From NCBI RefSeq assembly GCF_050948175.1, contig NC_135202.1:1860001-1924000 (forward strand): 64,000 nucleotides of DNA. The letters run 5' to 3'. The notes under the pieces were generated by a model, which searched no databases, had not been told where the DNA came from, and was given only the letters and a program-made list of their open reading frames with translations. This document shows, one piece after another, positions 24,595 through 58,299 of the stretch (position 1 is the first letter of the stretch; every line of letters starts with the position of its first letter). Both the position numbers and the translations under genes were made by a program. Origin of the DNA: Xylocopa sonorina (Eukaryota > Arthropoda > Insecta > Hymenoptera > Apidae).

Positions 24595-25506
24595 AATAAT
24601 ATATAAGTGAGAAACAAATAGACATAAGATCGAGCACATTAATGATAACGGCCAGTTAACATTATTAATAAACTAAATGAAGAAAATGATTTTTAATTGA
24701 AATACAATTAGCAGTGCTTTTGTGTATGTGACAATAATGGAACGCGCTAGAAAAATACGTGGATTGGAAAAATACGCGTTTAAAAACAAATGGCATGAAA
24801 AAGCTTCTTATTTAAGATAATAATTTTTTATATTACAGTTCTGTCTGATTACATCCCTTACGTTGCTCAACGTTGCGACCAAAATCTAATATTGAGGAAT
24901 AATTAAAATTTTATGCATTTATAGGAGGATGTTAACAAATGTAAAAGATTTAATTATTTAAACATATATTTTATATCTTTTGTCTGTAATCACAAGTTTT
25001 TTTATTAGCAACCATGTAATAAAAATTTCAGTTTATTGCGAAACTTGATTTTATTTTTCGTTTTCAGGCAGACAGAAGGCTGCTAAAATTGTATTGCAAA
25101 TTTTACATATATCCGAAGTTATCTGTCCTTTAATGTTATATCTAATTAAATTCAACAATGTTGGAAATTATACGTGTACTCTGTACGTCGTAAATATTTT
25201 AAGATTTCAAGTAATTTACCTGCTTATAGGATAAATCTGTCCATTGTTACCAAGCGATCGATCCATGTGTCTACAGTTATCAAACGATCGATCAATGTAC
25301 CGATCATTATTCAGATGTACTTATTTGTCGACAAAATTCTATCACCGAGCGTGGAATATTCCGCATAAGATATAGATCACATTTTGTTGTCAATCTGTGA
25401 GCATCTGAACTAGTTTCATTGCATTCTGAACAAATTTTCATTTTGTCAATTGCTGTGAAAATCCTTTTAACTGCCGTTAAGAATAAGTAGTATCAATCTA
25501 TACTTA
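24595..25506. other. Non-coding stretch downstream of parvin
   Basis: Parvin 3' UTR and intergenic DNA. A direct repeat of CGATCGATC words lies near 25255-25300. No gene is seen. Confidence 0.4.
24667..24672 (+). promoter_or_regulatory. Polyadenylation signal of parvin
   Basis: AATAAA begins 73 bp after the parvin stop codon. Confidence 0.5.
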
Positions 25507-26608
25507 CCCAGACAACCAGCGATTGTAGCGCCAATGGCACCGGGTGGAACTCTAAGCACTGTGCTAGCACGGTGCTGCCTCTCAGTTCTCGTAACAGCAC
25601 AGGGCTAGCACTGGAGCGACACTGCGTGTCACGGCACTATCAAAGCACGGCGATATAGCAGAAGGCCAACACGGCGTGCCAATGACACTATCAGCTCACC
25701 ATAGTGACACGCGTGCCAGTGGCGTGGGCTAATATATACCAATGAAGAAGCTGTTTGCATAAACATTATAAACGAATATTGAAAATGACTAAATTAAGCA
25801 ATTTATTTATTTTGATTCTAAAATGACATGAAAGAAAGATAGAAAAACTTCTTTTTATTATTTTCTATAAACTATAACTCAATACAGCGATTTTTTTTAG
25901 AAAAGACGTTAATTACTTTATCGTAAAAATACATACTTATTTTATAAATATTTTTTTCAACACATCGTTAAAAATTCATGCAACAGAGGGTTATATTATT
26001 TTTAATAATTCCTACAAACGATAAAACCATGTACCACAAGAATACATGTACCAAAGGAAAACAAATAATTACGTTCAATATTTTCACCTGAAAATTGTGA
26101 TACGCTAGTAAAGTAAACGTAACTTAATTAGTTCAACATTTTATAAGTAAATGTATCATTTATTACATTTCCTTAAACAATATGCTGCCATCGTACTTAA
26201 TACTCTCTATTGGCATGAATTTTCCTGACGAATTGAAAAAATATATATGGCTCTCTCTATAAGTGGCAAACAACTACCAAAACGTCTGTCAGTACTCGTA
26301 TGCGGATATCTAAACTCTGACGTATTTAATTTGTACGGAATAACAGGTGGTTCCCCATTAACAAATGTGACGTCTACGCCAATGCAGAAAAATTTTTGAA
26401 TGGAACGATGACACGCGTGTCACGCTGGTGGTGGCGCAGTGTCATTCGCACGCGTGCTACGCTGGTGACTAGAACGTGCTGCCACTGCGTGCCGGCATTT
26501 TAGCTAACAAGTGCGGACGTAGATGACTACGGATCTGCTGACACTCCTCGGAAGTGTCGCTACAGTGCCGGTATGGTGTCGCCACCATCTTATCTTGTGT
26601 TGTCTGGG
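25507..26608 (-). mobile_element. Non-autonomous DNA element, 1.1 kb, copy B (inverted)
   Basis: This begins CCCAGACAAC and ends GTTGTCTGGG like the copy at 9625-10745, but its internal sequence is the reverse complement of that copy, with only scattered substitutions and small indels (it is 19 bp shorter). The same CACGCGTG-rich subterminal zones are present. Flanks are ACTTA on the left and TTGGT on the right, with no clear target duplication. High similarity to copy A means both moved or were duplicated fairly recently. Confidence 0.85.
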
Positions 26609-26739
26609 TTGGTGGTTTGAAAAAGAGCTGAAGGAAATATGGATGTTTGGATTAATTATTTGTCCCTAGAATCCAAAAACATCATAAATGAAAATCATAT
26701 TATAATATCAAATACACAAACACCCTTCCATGAATCCAA

Positions 26740-27110
26740 AAAACTTATTTTTAAAAAATTGCGTTTGACCCATTCTTAGATATGGAATACAAATATGGTG
26801 CACAGAAGTGGACTCTAGTTTTTATATTGCTCAGAAAATGCAAAACAGATTCCTCAGGATCATAACAAATAAATCAATATACAATATTAGGAAACTCTGC
26901 TCCAAAATCAAAGTCCCATTCCTTAAAACAGATAATAATTGTCACAAAAAACATCATTCACAAACCGCACGAAAACTCACTGATCAACGCGGTAGCCAAT
27001 TATGGTATAAACAATATCTCTTTAAAAAACAAAAAGAATATCCCCAGGCTTCCTGCTTTGTCTTAATTATAAGTAAATAGCTCTATGCTAACAGGTTTTT
27101 AAAACTTTTC
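26740..27110 (+). pseudogene. Jockey-like LINE reverse transcriptase C-terminal fragment
   Basis: Frames here contain YGIQIWCTE (about 26781) and then AQKMQNRFLRIITNKSIYNI, followed by KIKVPFLK. This is the pattern seen after the thumb region of Jockey-type reverse transcriptases (a tyrosine-glycine-containing strand, then QNKALRIIT-like text). Only the tail is present and a frameshift separates the two parts. Sequence to about 27300 may be the decayed end of the same element. Confidence 0.65.
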
Positions 27111-27299
27111 CCTGTAAACACTCATGATTACTTAGGCTAAAAACTTCACATAGTAACATTTCACATAAACCTACAAGATAGTTATGGATAATACGGCAAT
27201 TTTAAAACTGTCTCAGACACGGTAAAACCACACACAAGGGATGAGGGAAAAAAGGACGCTAAGTTTTACAATAGTCTATCGACACTACTAGTCGTAGAT

Positions 27300-28021
27300 A
27301 CCCGTATCTACAATTTATGTAACTCATAAGCGAATTAAAATAAAAGTTCTAACTAAATCAACTTTTTTCAGTGATTGGACAATAGATATGCCGCACTAGA
27401 ATCGATAAGATACTGGAAAACATTTCTTCAGAAGATGAGCTATGGCTATTTCTCTTTTCACCGTCAATGATTTGGTTAATTGATAAATATATATGATTTG
27501 GTTAAGTGATAAAAATAAATTATTATAGAACCACAAACACTATCTCTTGTTTCTTATTCCAATGAAAGAACTTAGCACGGTAGGTAGATACATATTACTT
27601 AGAGACAATGTCTGTGTAATGCGTATATGCTTTTATAATTATCATGTCCGGCAGCTATATCTAAACTACAAACATATAACATATTGCAAACTAAATGTTA
27701 ACATTGCTTTGACAAACGTAATTATTGATTACATAAAATAATGAACAAACGTGGCATAACGAATTTGGACAATATACATTAAGATTAGATTTTCTATATA
27801 GACAAGCGGTAAGGAGATATAATACAATGAAGAGCAAAAAAATACATTCAATAAATTATATAAGTGCTGTATAAAATTTTTAAAAGGTAATCAAAATTTT
27901 CTATCAACTTTACTACCAATAAAATATAGCATGTATATTACTTTATTGAATTTTTATAATAACATTGTAACGCGCCGCAGATTATGTTACAGAGGTAGAT
28001 ATTTGATAATACGATGATAAC
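27300..28021. other. Intergenic DNA and 3' end of ZnT1
   Basis: No gene is seen. TTTATT at 27942-27947 gives AATAAA on the minus strand 75 bp past the ZnT1 stop and is the likely polyadenylation signal. Confidence 0.45.
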
Positions 28022-50394
<22,373 letters not shown>

Positions 50395-53300
50395 GGCGGT
50401 GTTTGTACCTAAAAATGATATTTAATTTGTATAGAAAATAAAATAACATTAACAGATCAAAAATAATGGTCAGATATTGTACAAAGGTAATAATAAAGGT
50501 ACTCAATTCTTATCTAACTAACTTGTACGTTTCAATTAAAGGAATATAGTTCCATAAAGGAAACGGAGGTCTTTTTACATCAAATCAAACTTGCAGTGAA
50601 TCTTTCGATAGAAAGATTATCGAAGGATAACTAGATTGTAGTTTATAAAATGACACAGAAAACTTCTGAAAAAGTGTGTCAGAGGGAGTTTTACGAGAGA
50701 CATCTTATGCTTCGACGAAGGGAACGAAAGAGGAACGGGAAATCCAGAGCATTCTATCGAGAACAGGTCTACTTGTTACACTATGGGTGGGTCAGGTGTT
50801 AATACTTTTTATGCAAGACAATTGTACCTGTTAGTAACGCACGTAACAATGTTTGCTTTTTCTCATTTAATGAGTATTTAGTTTTGCATAATACTTTGTA
50901 AATAATAAACAGAAAAGTTTGACTGTTTTAGTAGTCCTAAAAGTATCATACATTAAAAAAAGATTAGACTAAATAAAATTACTATGTAGGAAGCTCGATA
51001 ACAGAATATTCCTAAACATTAATACGCTCTTTCTTTTACTAAGTGAACTCCTAAAATTTTTTAAAGTTAATAATTATTCTTTGCTCCAAGTTATACATTA
51101 AATGATGTAATAGAAAACTAAATTAAAAATTTCATTTTTTTTTTAAACTTAATTCATACTTTTGAAATACTATATACTATCTATTATATTTTCCAAATTT
51201 TATTGAAATCCTACTATTAGATGTGAAGGTGTTACTTGTTTTCTAAAGGGTGGATGTCCTTCAAATTTCGCCTGGCACACATAAGAGCTCACCACATACT
51301 GTTACGCGCGCATAGTATTTTAATGGACGTTGGAGTTATAATGTATAATAAATTTTGTTAGGATTCGGGAGAAAACCTAATATCACAATATAATTAAACG
51401 GTGGAGAGTACAAACATGGAATCATCATATGTTCGGTACATTTTTCGGAATTAACTTTACAAATTTTGTGTATAAAAAATTAAATGTTAAATATATTGAA
51501 AAATTTTCACAAATTCTCAATCGAAGTTTTTAAGTACTATATTTATATTTTTGTGGTAAAAATGTCTTGTATAGCATAATTAATGTTTTTAACTTTTTAG
51601 ATATATTGACATTTGATAGAGTGCGCTGTACTTAACACGTTCGCGAACGCGAATGTTATAGCATTCATTTCAACTGTAGCGCAGAATGACACAACTGCTA
51701 CAGCATTCAAATTTTAAAGCCAATTATTATTCATTTAATTTTATATAACCTTAATTGTTCCCAATTATTATGCATTTTAAAGTAATGGCCAACTGATGAA
51801 TTTCTATTGAAACTTCCACTCCGAAGTTATACTGTGTTAATTACATTAATTTAATTAACTCAATTAGTTGATATTACGGAATGCAATATATATTACATTC
51901 TAAAATATGTACTGTATTACTTATGTTAGTATCAACTTCTTAAATCGAAATTTAAAGTTTGTATTTACCCTCTTTTTCTCATAGTTTTCCTTTGGACGTA
52001 TGCTTATTTAATTCTGAACTATTTATCATAACTAATTGTAAGGGGAAAAGAATCATAGATTTTTACCAATTTGGCAGGAAGAAGATCGAGACTAATTTTT
52101 TAATAAAATTAATAAGAAGCAAATAGAACGTTTCTATTTTTGATTGTGTATAAGCGCTTGCCACAAAAGAAAGAAAATTGTCACGCTAAAAACATTGTCG
52201 GAGAAAGTCTGCAAATAATAATTCACTGCACTTGTCAATATCTCCGATTATTAGTTAATTGAAATCTATAAAAATATATTAATTCACATTCGTAACTTTA
52301 ACCTATTTGTTACCCATTTAATTACATGTTGCTTAATACTACTTCTTATAACATATTTACTAAAATAACTTTATCTCTATGTGACAACTTCAAAAGTTGA
52401 TGCGATAACAACTATGCGAAAAGAACAGCAAGATGTTGGAAAAGTAAGGCCCGCTGCAATGTACACTGTCGGTCCGTTCTCGATTCGATTAAATCTTTTC
52501 CCATTGTTTTCTGGAAAAGTTGCTTGCAAAAAATATTTTGTTGAAGCGAGGTTGAATTAATCCGGTTCCGAACCGATAGTGTATACGCGTTACTTGACAT
52601 TGCTATTTGTTGTCAATTTGCTACTTTTCTAACGGACAGTAAAGTAAAACTGGCTAAATGGATATCATTATTGCAATGGGATTACAATGCGATATATTTG
52701 TTTTTTTTCCCGCACTCACCTATTTTTTTCTTCCTCTTAGACCCTTCTGTGATACGAATGAAAAAATACCTGCTAATTTTTACTCAGAGCCAAAAGTAAA
52801 CGGGCAATTTAAACGTTTTGTCGCTCCTGCACAATAACAATTGACGTATCGTAAACTTATTTCCGGATTATTCTCGGACTAGAACTGACGAACACCTGGA
52901 TGACAATAGATGATTTTGGCATAACAGATTTTCCGATTTTTCTGGATAGAAGTTAAGAGATACCGTTAGATGAATAAATTAGAATATAAGAACTGTTTGT
53001 AACTCTTCTTAAGATTCAATCTTTCATTATAATTCGACCATGGACTCTAAATTCACTCTTTTAATCACGCACCTGGACTTTTAAATTCTTTCATTTATTC
53101 GGACTTGGACTATTTTATTCATTACGACACGAACCCTTATACTTAGAACGTCGAACCTATACTATACTAAGTATAGTATTATTAATAATAGTATTATGGT
53201 TGTGAGTGCAAATTTACACTCGCTAAATATGTAAATCATATTATATGTAACGTGGGTGATGCAACAGTGATCTTGAAGTATTTTAATGAGGAATAAAAAT

Positions 53301-53500
53301 AAACAAATTTTCTTTTATACCACATTTCACATTCGAAATTTCACAATTTGTGCCATGAATATTTTTCAATAATATTGAAGATAAACGAAATGTTCGTATT
53401 TTGAAAATACTGTATATAGTAAATTTTCTTTAGGAATAGTAATACTTATAGTTTATTTATTTTGAAATAAATAGAAAAAATTTGTCTCAACATTCAACAA
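50395..53500. other. Region upstream of ZnT1 start, nothing coding recognised
   Basis: Should contain the ZnT1 promoter and probably a 5' UTR exon, because TTTTAG precedes the start codon at about 50411. A TTAA followed by CACGTTCGCGAACGCGAATG at 51634 looks like another piggyBac-type end, but I found no matching right end. Perfect short palindromes such as ACTATACTAAGTATAGT occur near 53160. Confidence 0.35.
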
Positions 53501-53539
53501 AAATAATTGTTAAAAAATTATCAATGAAAAATACTAACC

Positions 53540-54490
53540 AATCACGAAGCGTATAAGTGCCAGAGTTTTGATGTCTCACTAGCGGCAACATTAGACATGC
53601 GCCAACAGTCGCCAGACTCGAGCAAATATGTTGAATTAGTTATCCAGCGTAAAGAATGTATCAGTCGAATTTATTCGTTATTCAAAATAAATAACAAATA
53701 AATCAACAAAAATTACTCTTAAAATTTGTATTGCAAAGAGTTAAGCATAAATATTTTCTAAAAAATGAAATACAGAAAATAAAGGATAAGTTACAGTCTA
53801 CGTTTAGTTAAAAATTCAGCAATGGATTATATTAGACTCACCCACTCACCTGATTTATTACTTTAAAATGTATAACTAGATCACTGGAAAATGGAGTAAT
53901 TTATAACGAAGTAGTGCGTAGCGCACACCTAGTAACGAGTATTATGATACCACAAAAAGATATATGACGTAAAGACAATATACAACAGAATCAACTATTC
54001 TAATTATTAACCATTCACTTCTCTGTACGGTCACCAGTACTGAATCCAGTAGATAAGATGATACAAAGGAATTCTACGCGAAAATATATGTAAATTCATT
54101 ACTGTTTTTACGTTGGATAAATTTGTGATCTTGAAAATAGTTAATTAAAATTATCCCAGGAAGTACTTAGCATGGCCACTTTCTCACTTGTAATCTTAGC
54201 GTTAATGTCCCACTGAGTGAGAATTCAAAATATTTAATAATATTCCACACTGCATGTTACAGAACATGTTGCTATGGAATCGTATAAAATACTGTCTGAA
54301 TTTCATCCAAGAATCATCGACTACTACCAAGTGTTTCTATGGCTAATATTGTTCGGTGGTGTCGTATTACGTAACACAGCTGTACGTTATGCATCGATTG
54401 CAAGTAATACAACACGTTTGAAGGGTAAATGCAGAGGCATACAGAAACGAGTGAAAAATACTTGGAAGTAGTTGAAGTTTCTTAGTAAAA
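53540..54490. repeat. Diverged dispersed repeat (copy B)
   Basis: Partner of 41740-42480, same orientation, sharing the landmarks listed there. It contains a 65-codon plus-strand frame at 54274-54471 with a hydrophobic stretch, without a family signature. Confidence 0.45.
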
Positions 54491-54755
54491 ATTCTAACTA
54501 GTTGTGTAACTACACTTTTTATTCTTCAATTTGAAATTTGTAGCAAGGTCAGTCTACTTTAGATATGCGCTGAGGTGCCGTAATACCAATTTTTGATCAT
54601 CACATTGCTAATCTAACCGTTAAAAGTCGCATACTTTTAGAAACGTTTCTTTTTCTGTACATAATGGGTGTCGTTGTCTTCTTTTTCCGTCCACCACAAA
54701 AGTCATCGGTTTTGTACGTCAGAAAAACGTCAGCCTCTTTACCTCAACCTCATGC

Positions 54756-55480
54756 CTATGATCTTTCTTTTCTCTTCTCTTTCCTCGAACAATCCTCTCG
54801 GCGGTAACCAAATTTGTCGCATTCTGCGCATTGTATTCTCGACTTCCTGCAGTCCTTAACCATGTGACCCGCTTTGCCACAATTATCACACTTGATCGGC
54901 TTCGGCTGTTCCTTCTCTGCTATCTTGACCAAGTCCACCATCTTCTCGTCGTTCAGCTCGATGTCCAGCCGCTGTATAAGGTAAATAATTGCCAAACTAT
55001 TGTCCCGGTTTCGCTTCATACAGGTCTGCTTCCCGTAGCATTCGCGAGAACGGCATCGTTCGCCTGAATTGGGCGACTAAATAAATCCTCATCTCGGCTC
55101 AAGTCGTCCTGACACGCATTCTCGTGTCATACCATTGCCGAGCATGCCCTTTCAATCGAATCGTGATCAGTCGCATTACGTTTGAATCATCTCAGCCACA
55201 CTGCGCCACTAATTTGTCTACATGTCGGACCCAAGTTTCAGTTGCAAGGTCCTCCTTTGCAGGGTTGTACACAGGGATCAGATTTTCGTCACCGTCAGCG
55301 ATATCAGTCCAGACAATTTTGCATGGACGGCGGTGCTATAAGTGTTTATGAGCGCGAACTGTATCTTCGCGGGTTGTGGGATGTAACTCGCGAAAGGCAT
55401 CTCCACGGGCTTCGGGAACGCGATTTGAACACTGAACGTAACTGTCAAAGGAGTTTCTCCAACGTCACCCCTAATTTCTC
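54756..55480 (-). pseudogene. Retrotransposon gag fragment with zinc knuckles
   Basis: On the minus strand, upstream pieces read WVRHVDKLVAQCG and MRLITIRLKGHARQWYD, the capsid-like part of a retrotransposon gag. These are followed after stops and a frame change by two CCHC-type zinc knuckles, CDNCGKAGHMVKDC and CAECDKFGYRREDC (the second has Tyr where the metal-binding His is expected), then a basic tail. The second knuckle defect and the internal stops indicate a dead copy. It is most like gag of Ty3/gypsy-type elements. No LTR or pol was found beside it. Confidence 0.72.
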
Positions 55481-56572
55481 GAGACGCGCTACGACGGAGG
55501 CGGTCCTCCTGTCGTCTCAGACCATATTTTATACTATTTACACTTAACTCTTTAAAAGAGTTAACTATGTTATTAATAGTTTTATGATAATACTATTTCA
55601 CTTACACTTAACACGTAACTACGTTTTATTTTGCACTGAACTATGTCCTATCGTATACTGAACTATATCACTATATCGTATTATAGTTACAGGTTCTATA
55701 CTGCTTCTAATATGTAAGAAGTTAAGAAAATAGAAAAAAATGAATGGCTAAATAACTCATAGGCGTATATTTTATTTGCTTTCTCACAATCCAGAAGTTC
55801 GTATATGTCTTTTTAGGCCTCGAAGACAACTCCAACGCCATGGCCTACTCGAATGTTTAGGCAAGGCCTCGGAGAGGGGAGACACCGCAAGGAAATGCAC
55901 ATGGCCCTCGTCGGCCGCTCGTGGATCGTAATAAAATATTATTATAAGTGTTGTTTAACATGTTGATTGCGTATGAAAAGTCATGTAATTGTTGAGTGTG
56001 ACTGAAATATTCTTTTTTTTTTTAAATTCCATTAACTATTTGCTACGTGCTCACTATGTGTTCCACTGAAAACTCGAATTCCGAAATTGAAGACGTTTCA
56101 TATTTGTTTGGTCTGTCCCTAAGCTTAATCGACAGGCAACAATTCTATGCCTACTCTTTAGAGCTTTCATCAACATTTAGAAATTACATAGATGCTACTA
56201 TACAGTTAATTTTATAATAATAATAATTGTTATTATACTATAACAATAATAATAATTATGTGTAAAAGAAAAAGAATCGACAGCCAGTCACACGTTCGCG
56301 CGGCAGGAACTGCGCCTTGAAATTTAAACTCCACTTCAATAGGTATTATATGTTAGGTGTGTCTGCTGGTATTGGCGTGGAATAAAAGGTAGAAGCTAGT
56401 TGCAGAGCAAAAGCATATGGTTTCGAATTTGCAGCTATATTAGTTATTAAAAAATCTTGTAATATGAGTTGTAGAAACGATAGTACTGCAAGACCTTCGC
56501 GTTCTGTAGACAAAATAAAAAGACAATGAGGAGCATAGGGCCCACCACATGCTCGGCAGTCGCGTCGAGTGA

Positions 56573-56667
56573 GACGATGACGGGTTTTATGGTACGGATT
56601 CGACTTGCTGGAAAGGGACCCAGGCGGGGTCTCAATGAAGTGAGTACCATAAAACCTGGTCATCGTC
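56573..56667. repeat. Inverted repeat with 23-bp arms
   Basis: GACGATGACGGGTTTTATGG at 56573 and on to GTAC pairs with GTACCATAAAACC...GTCATCGTC ending at 56667, with a loop of 48 nt and one or two mismatches. It sits in a GC-richer patch (56500-56830) that has open frames on both strands but no recognised protein family. Confidence 0.6.
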
Positions 56668-57112
56668 AAAAAGCCGGGAAAGTCCCATTAAAGGAAGAGC
56701 ACCTTAACGGGGATGAAGTAGTAGGCGTTTTGGGAACACTTAATTGGTCGGAAAGGTCAACACCAGTTGTCTACGGTAGCGTTAAAAGCATAGGCGAAAG
56801 AAGCAGAGACTCAGTTTTTTAAGAAAAGAGTTAGAAGAGATTAAGCGAGGTGCAGACGGAAGTAGAGTAAGCAATAAGGATAGAAATATATATGAATTTC
56901 TTTAGAAGAACACTGTGTAGTGTCGTCTTTTTTTCTTTTCTTTTCTTTTTATTTGCCTGTTTTCGAATCCCTGAGCCCAGCTTAGTTCTCCTACACATCC
57001 CAAAAAAGAAAAATGCAATCTAATAAGCCTCTAATAGATAGATGGTAAAATTGCAAATTTTTTGACTGAGCTTTTGGACGAGTACCCAAGACATTCCACA
57101 AAACACTCATCA

Positions 57113-58290
57113 TATTTCGGATTCTGAAGAGGAAGAATTGTAAGACGTACAAAAGGCGACATGTTATCAGCATGATTCCGCTATGGTAGAAAATATAATT
57201 TGGGAAAATGACCCCACAACAATGAAACAAGTTCCTTTCAGAAAATCAGAATATTTGTTGCAACCTGTTTCAGGTGACAATCCAATTGGTTAATATCGCT
57301 ATTTATTTACCGAAAATACTTTGAATGAAGTAATTGCTCAAATAGATAACTATACGTGTAAAGTACTTTGTCACCGTGAAATAAAAGCATTCTAGCATTA
57401 ATGCTCGGAAGGAAACTACAAAAGATAAAATATTGGTATTTCTGGAATTAGTTTTACATATGAGAACTATAGGGATAAATCGCATTCAAGATTACTGAAA
57501 AACAGATACATTTTTCGGCTTGAGTACGTTCTCATATAATACGAGTAGGAATCGATTTGTTTTATTGTAAGGGCATCGCACTTCCTACAAATCCCACAGA
57601 AAAATGTAGAATCCTTAAAGGATCAACTATACAATATCAGAAGTATAATGAATTTCTTCAACACGTGATTAGCTAAAGAATATTATCCAGGAAGAGAGAT
57701 TAGTCTAGATGAGTCGATAATATCGTGACATGGACGGCTCATTTTTAAACAGTATATTTCAAATAAGCGTTCTAAATATAGTATCAAGTTATATATGACC
57801 ACAATAGTTAATAGTATGGTCATCAAATTTTTGGTGTATACCGGCTTGGTGGATGCTTCTGATAGGAAAGAACGTGCATAAAAAATAATGTTGAATTTAT
57901 TGGAAGAAATGCTTGATGTTAGATATAATGTATTTATAAACTGGCAAAATGTCTTGTTGATAGAAAGCCTCATTGTACTGAGACAATCAAAAAGAAGAAG
58001 CAGATATTTTCAAAAGACATTAGCGAGAAAAATGTAAAGAAAGGAGAAACTATAGTAAAGTAAGATAATAATGTATTCACTGGCAAATAGAATGATAAAA
58101 GAGACATAATTTACATTTTTAATGAATACAAAAATGATATTGCAGAAACGGCAGAGAAAAGAAGCAAAATGAAATCAAAACCTCTTTCTGTCATTCAATA
58201 TAATAAATTTATGGCAAATAATGGTAAGCAAGATCAGATGTTTGTTTATTATACATGTGAAACAAAAACCATTAGATAGCCTACCAAAAT
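57113..58290 (+). pseudogene. Second piggyBac transposase pseudogene (PGBD4-like)
   Basis: Interrupted plus-strand frames give SDSEEEEL, then KQVPFRKSEYLLQPVSGDNP, YLFTENTLNEVIAQIDNY, and the first catalytic region ISLDESII followed by HGRLIFKQYISNKRSKYSIK. Near 58170-58260 comes a decayed version of the third catalytic region (VIQYNKFMANNG). The order and wording match piggyBac-derived transposases. Many stops are present and the C-terminal cysteine domain is not seen. It is a different lineage from the copy in NDUFS8 intron 3. Confidence 0.78.
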
Positions 58291-58299
58291 ATTTGTGCA

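Noticed and set aside
51634..51740. TTAA followed by CACGTTCGCGAACGCGAATG, considered as a piggyBac-type element end
   Set aside because: No matching inverted right end with TTAA was found nearby, and the internal palindrome alone is not enough.
56346..56822. Frames on both strands of about 100 codons
   Set aside because: No domain recognised, and they overlap a strong inverted repeat, so they are likely part of an unassigned element.
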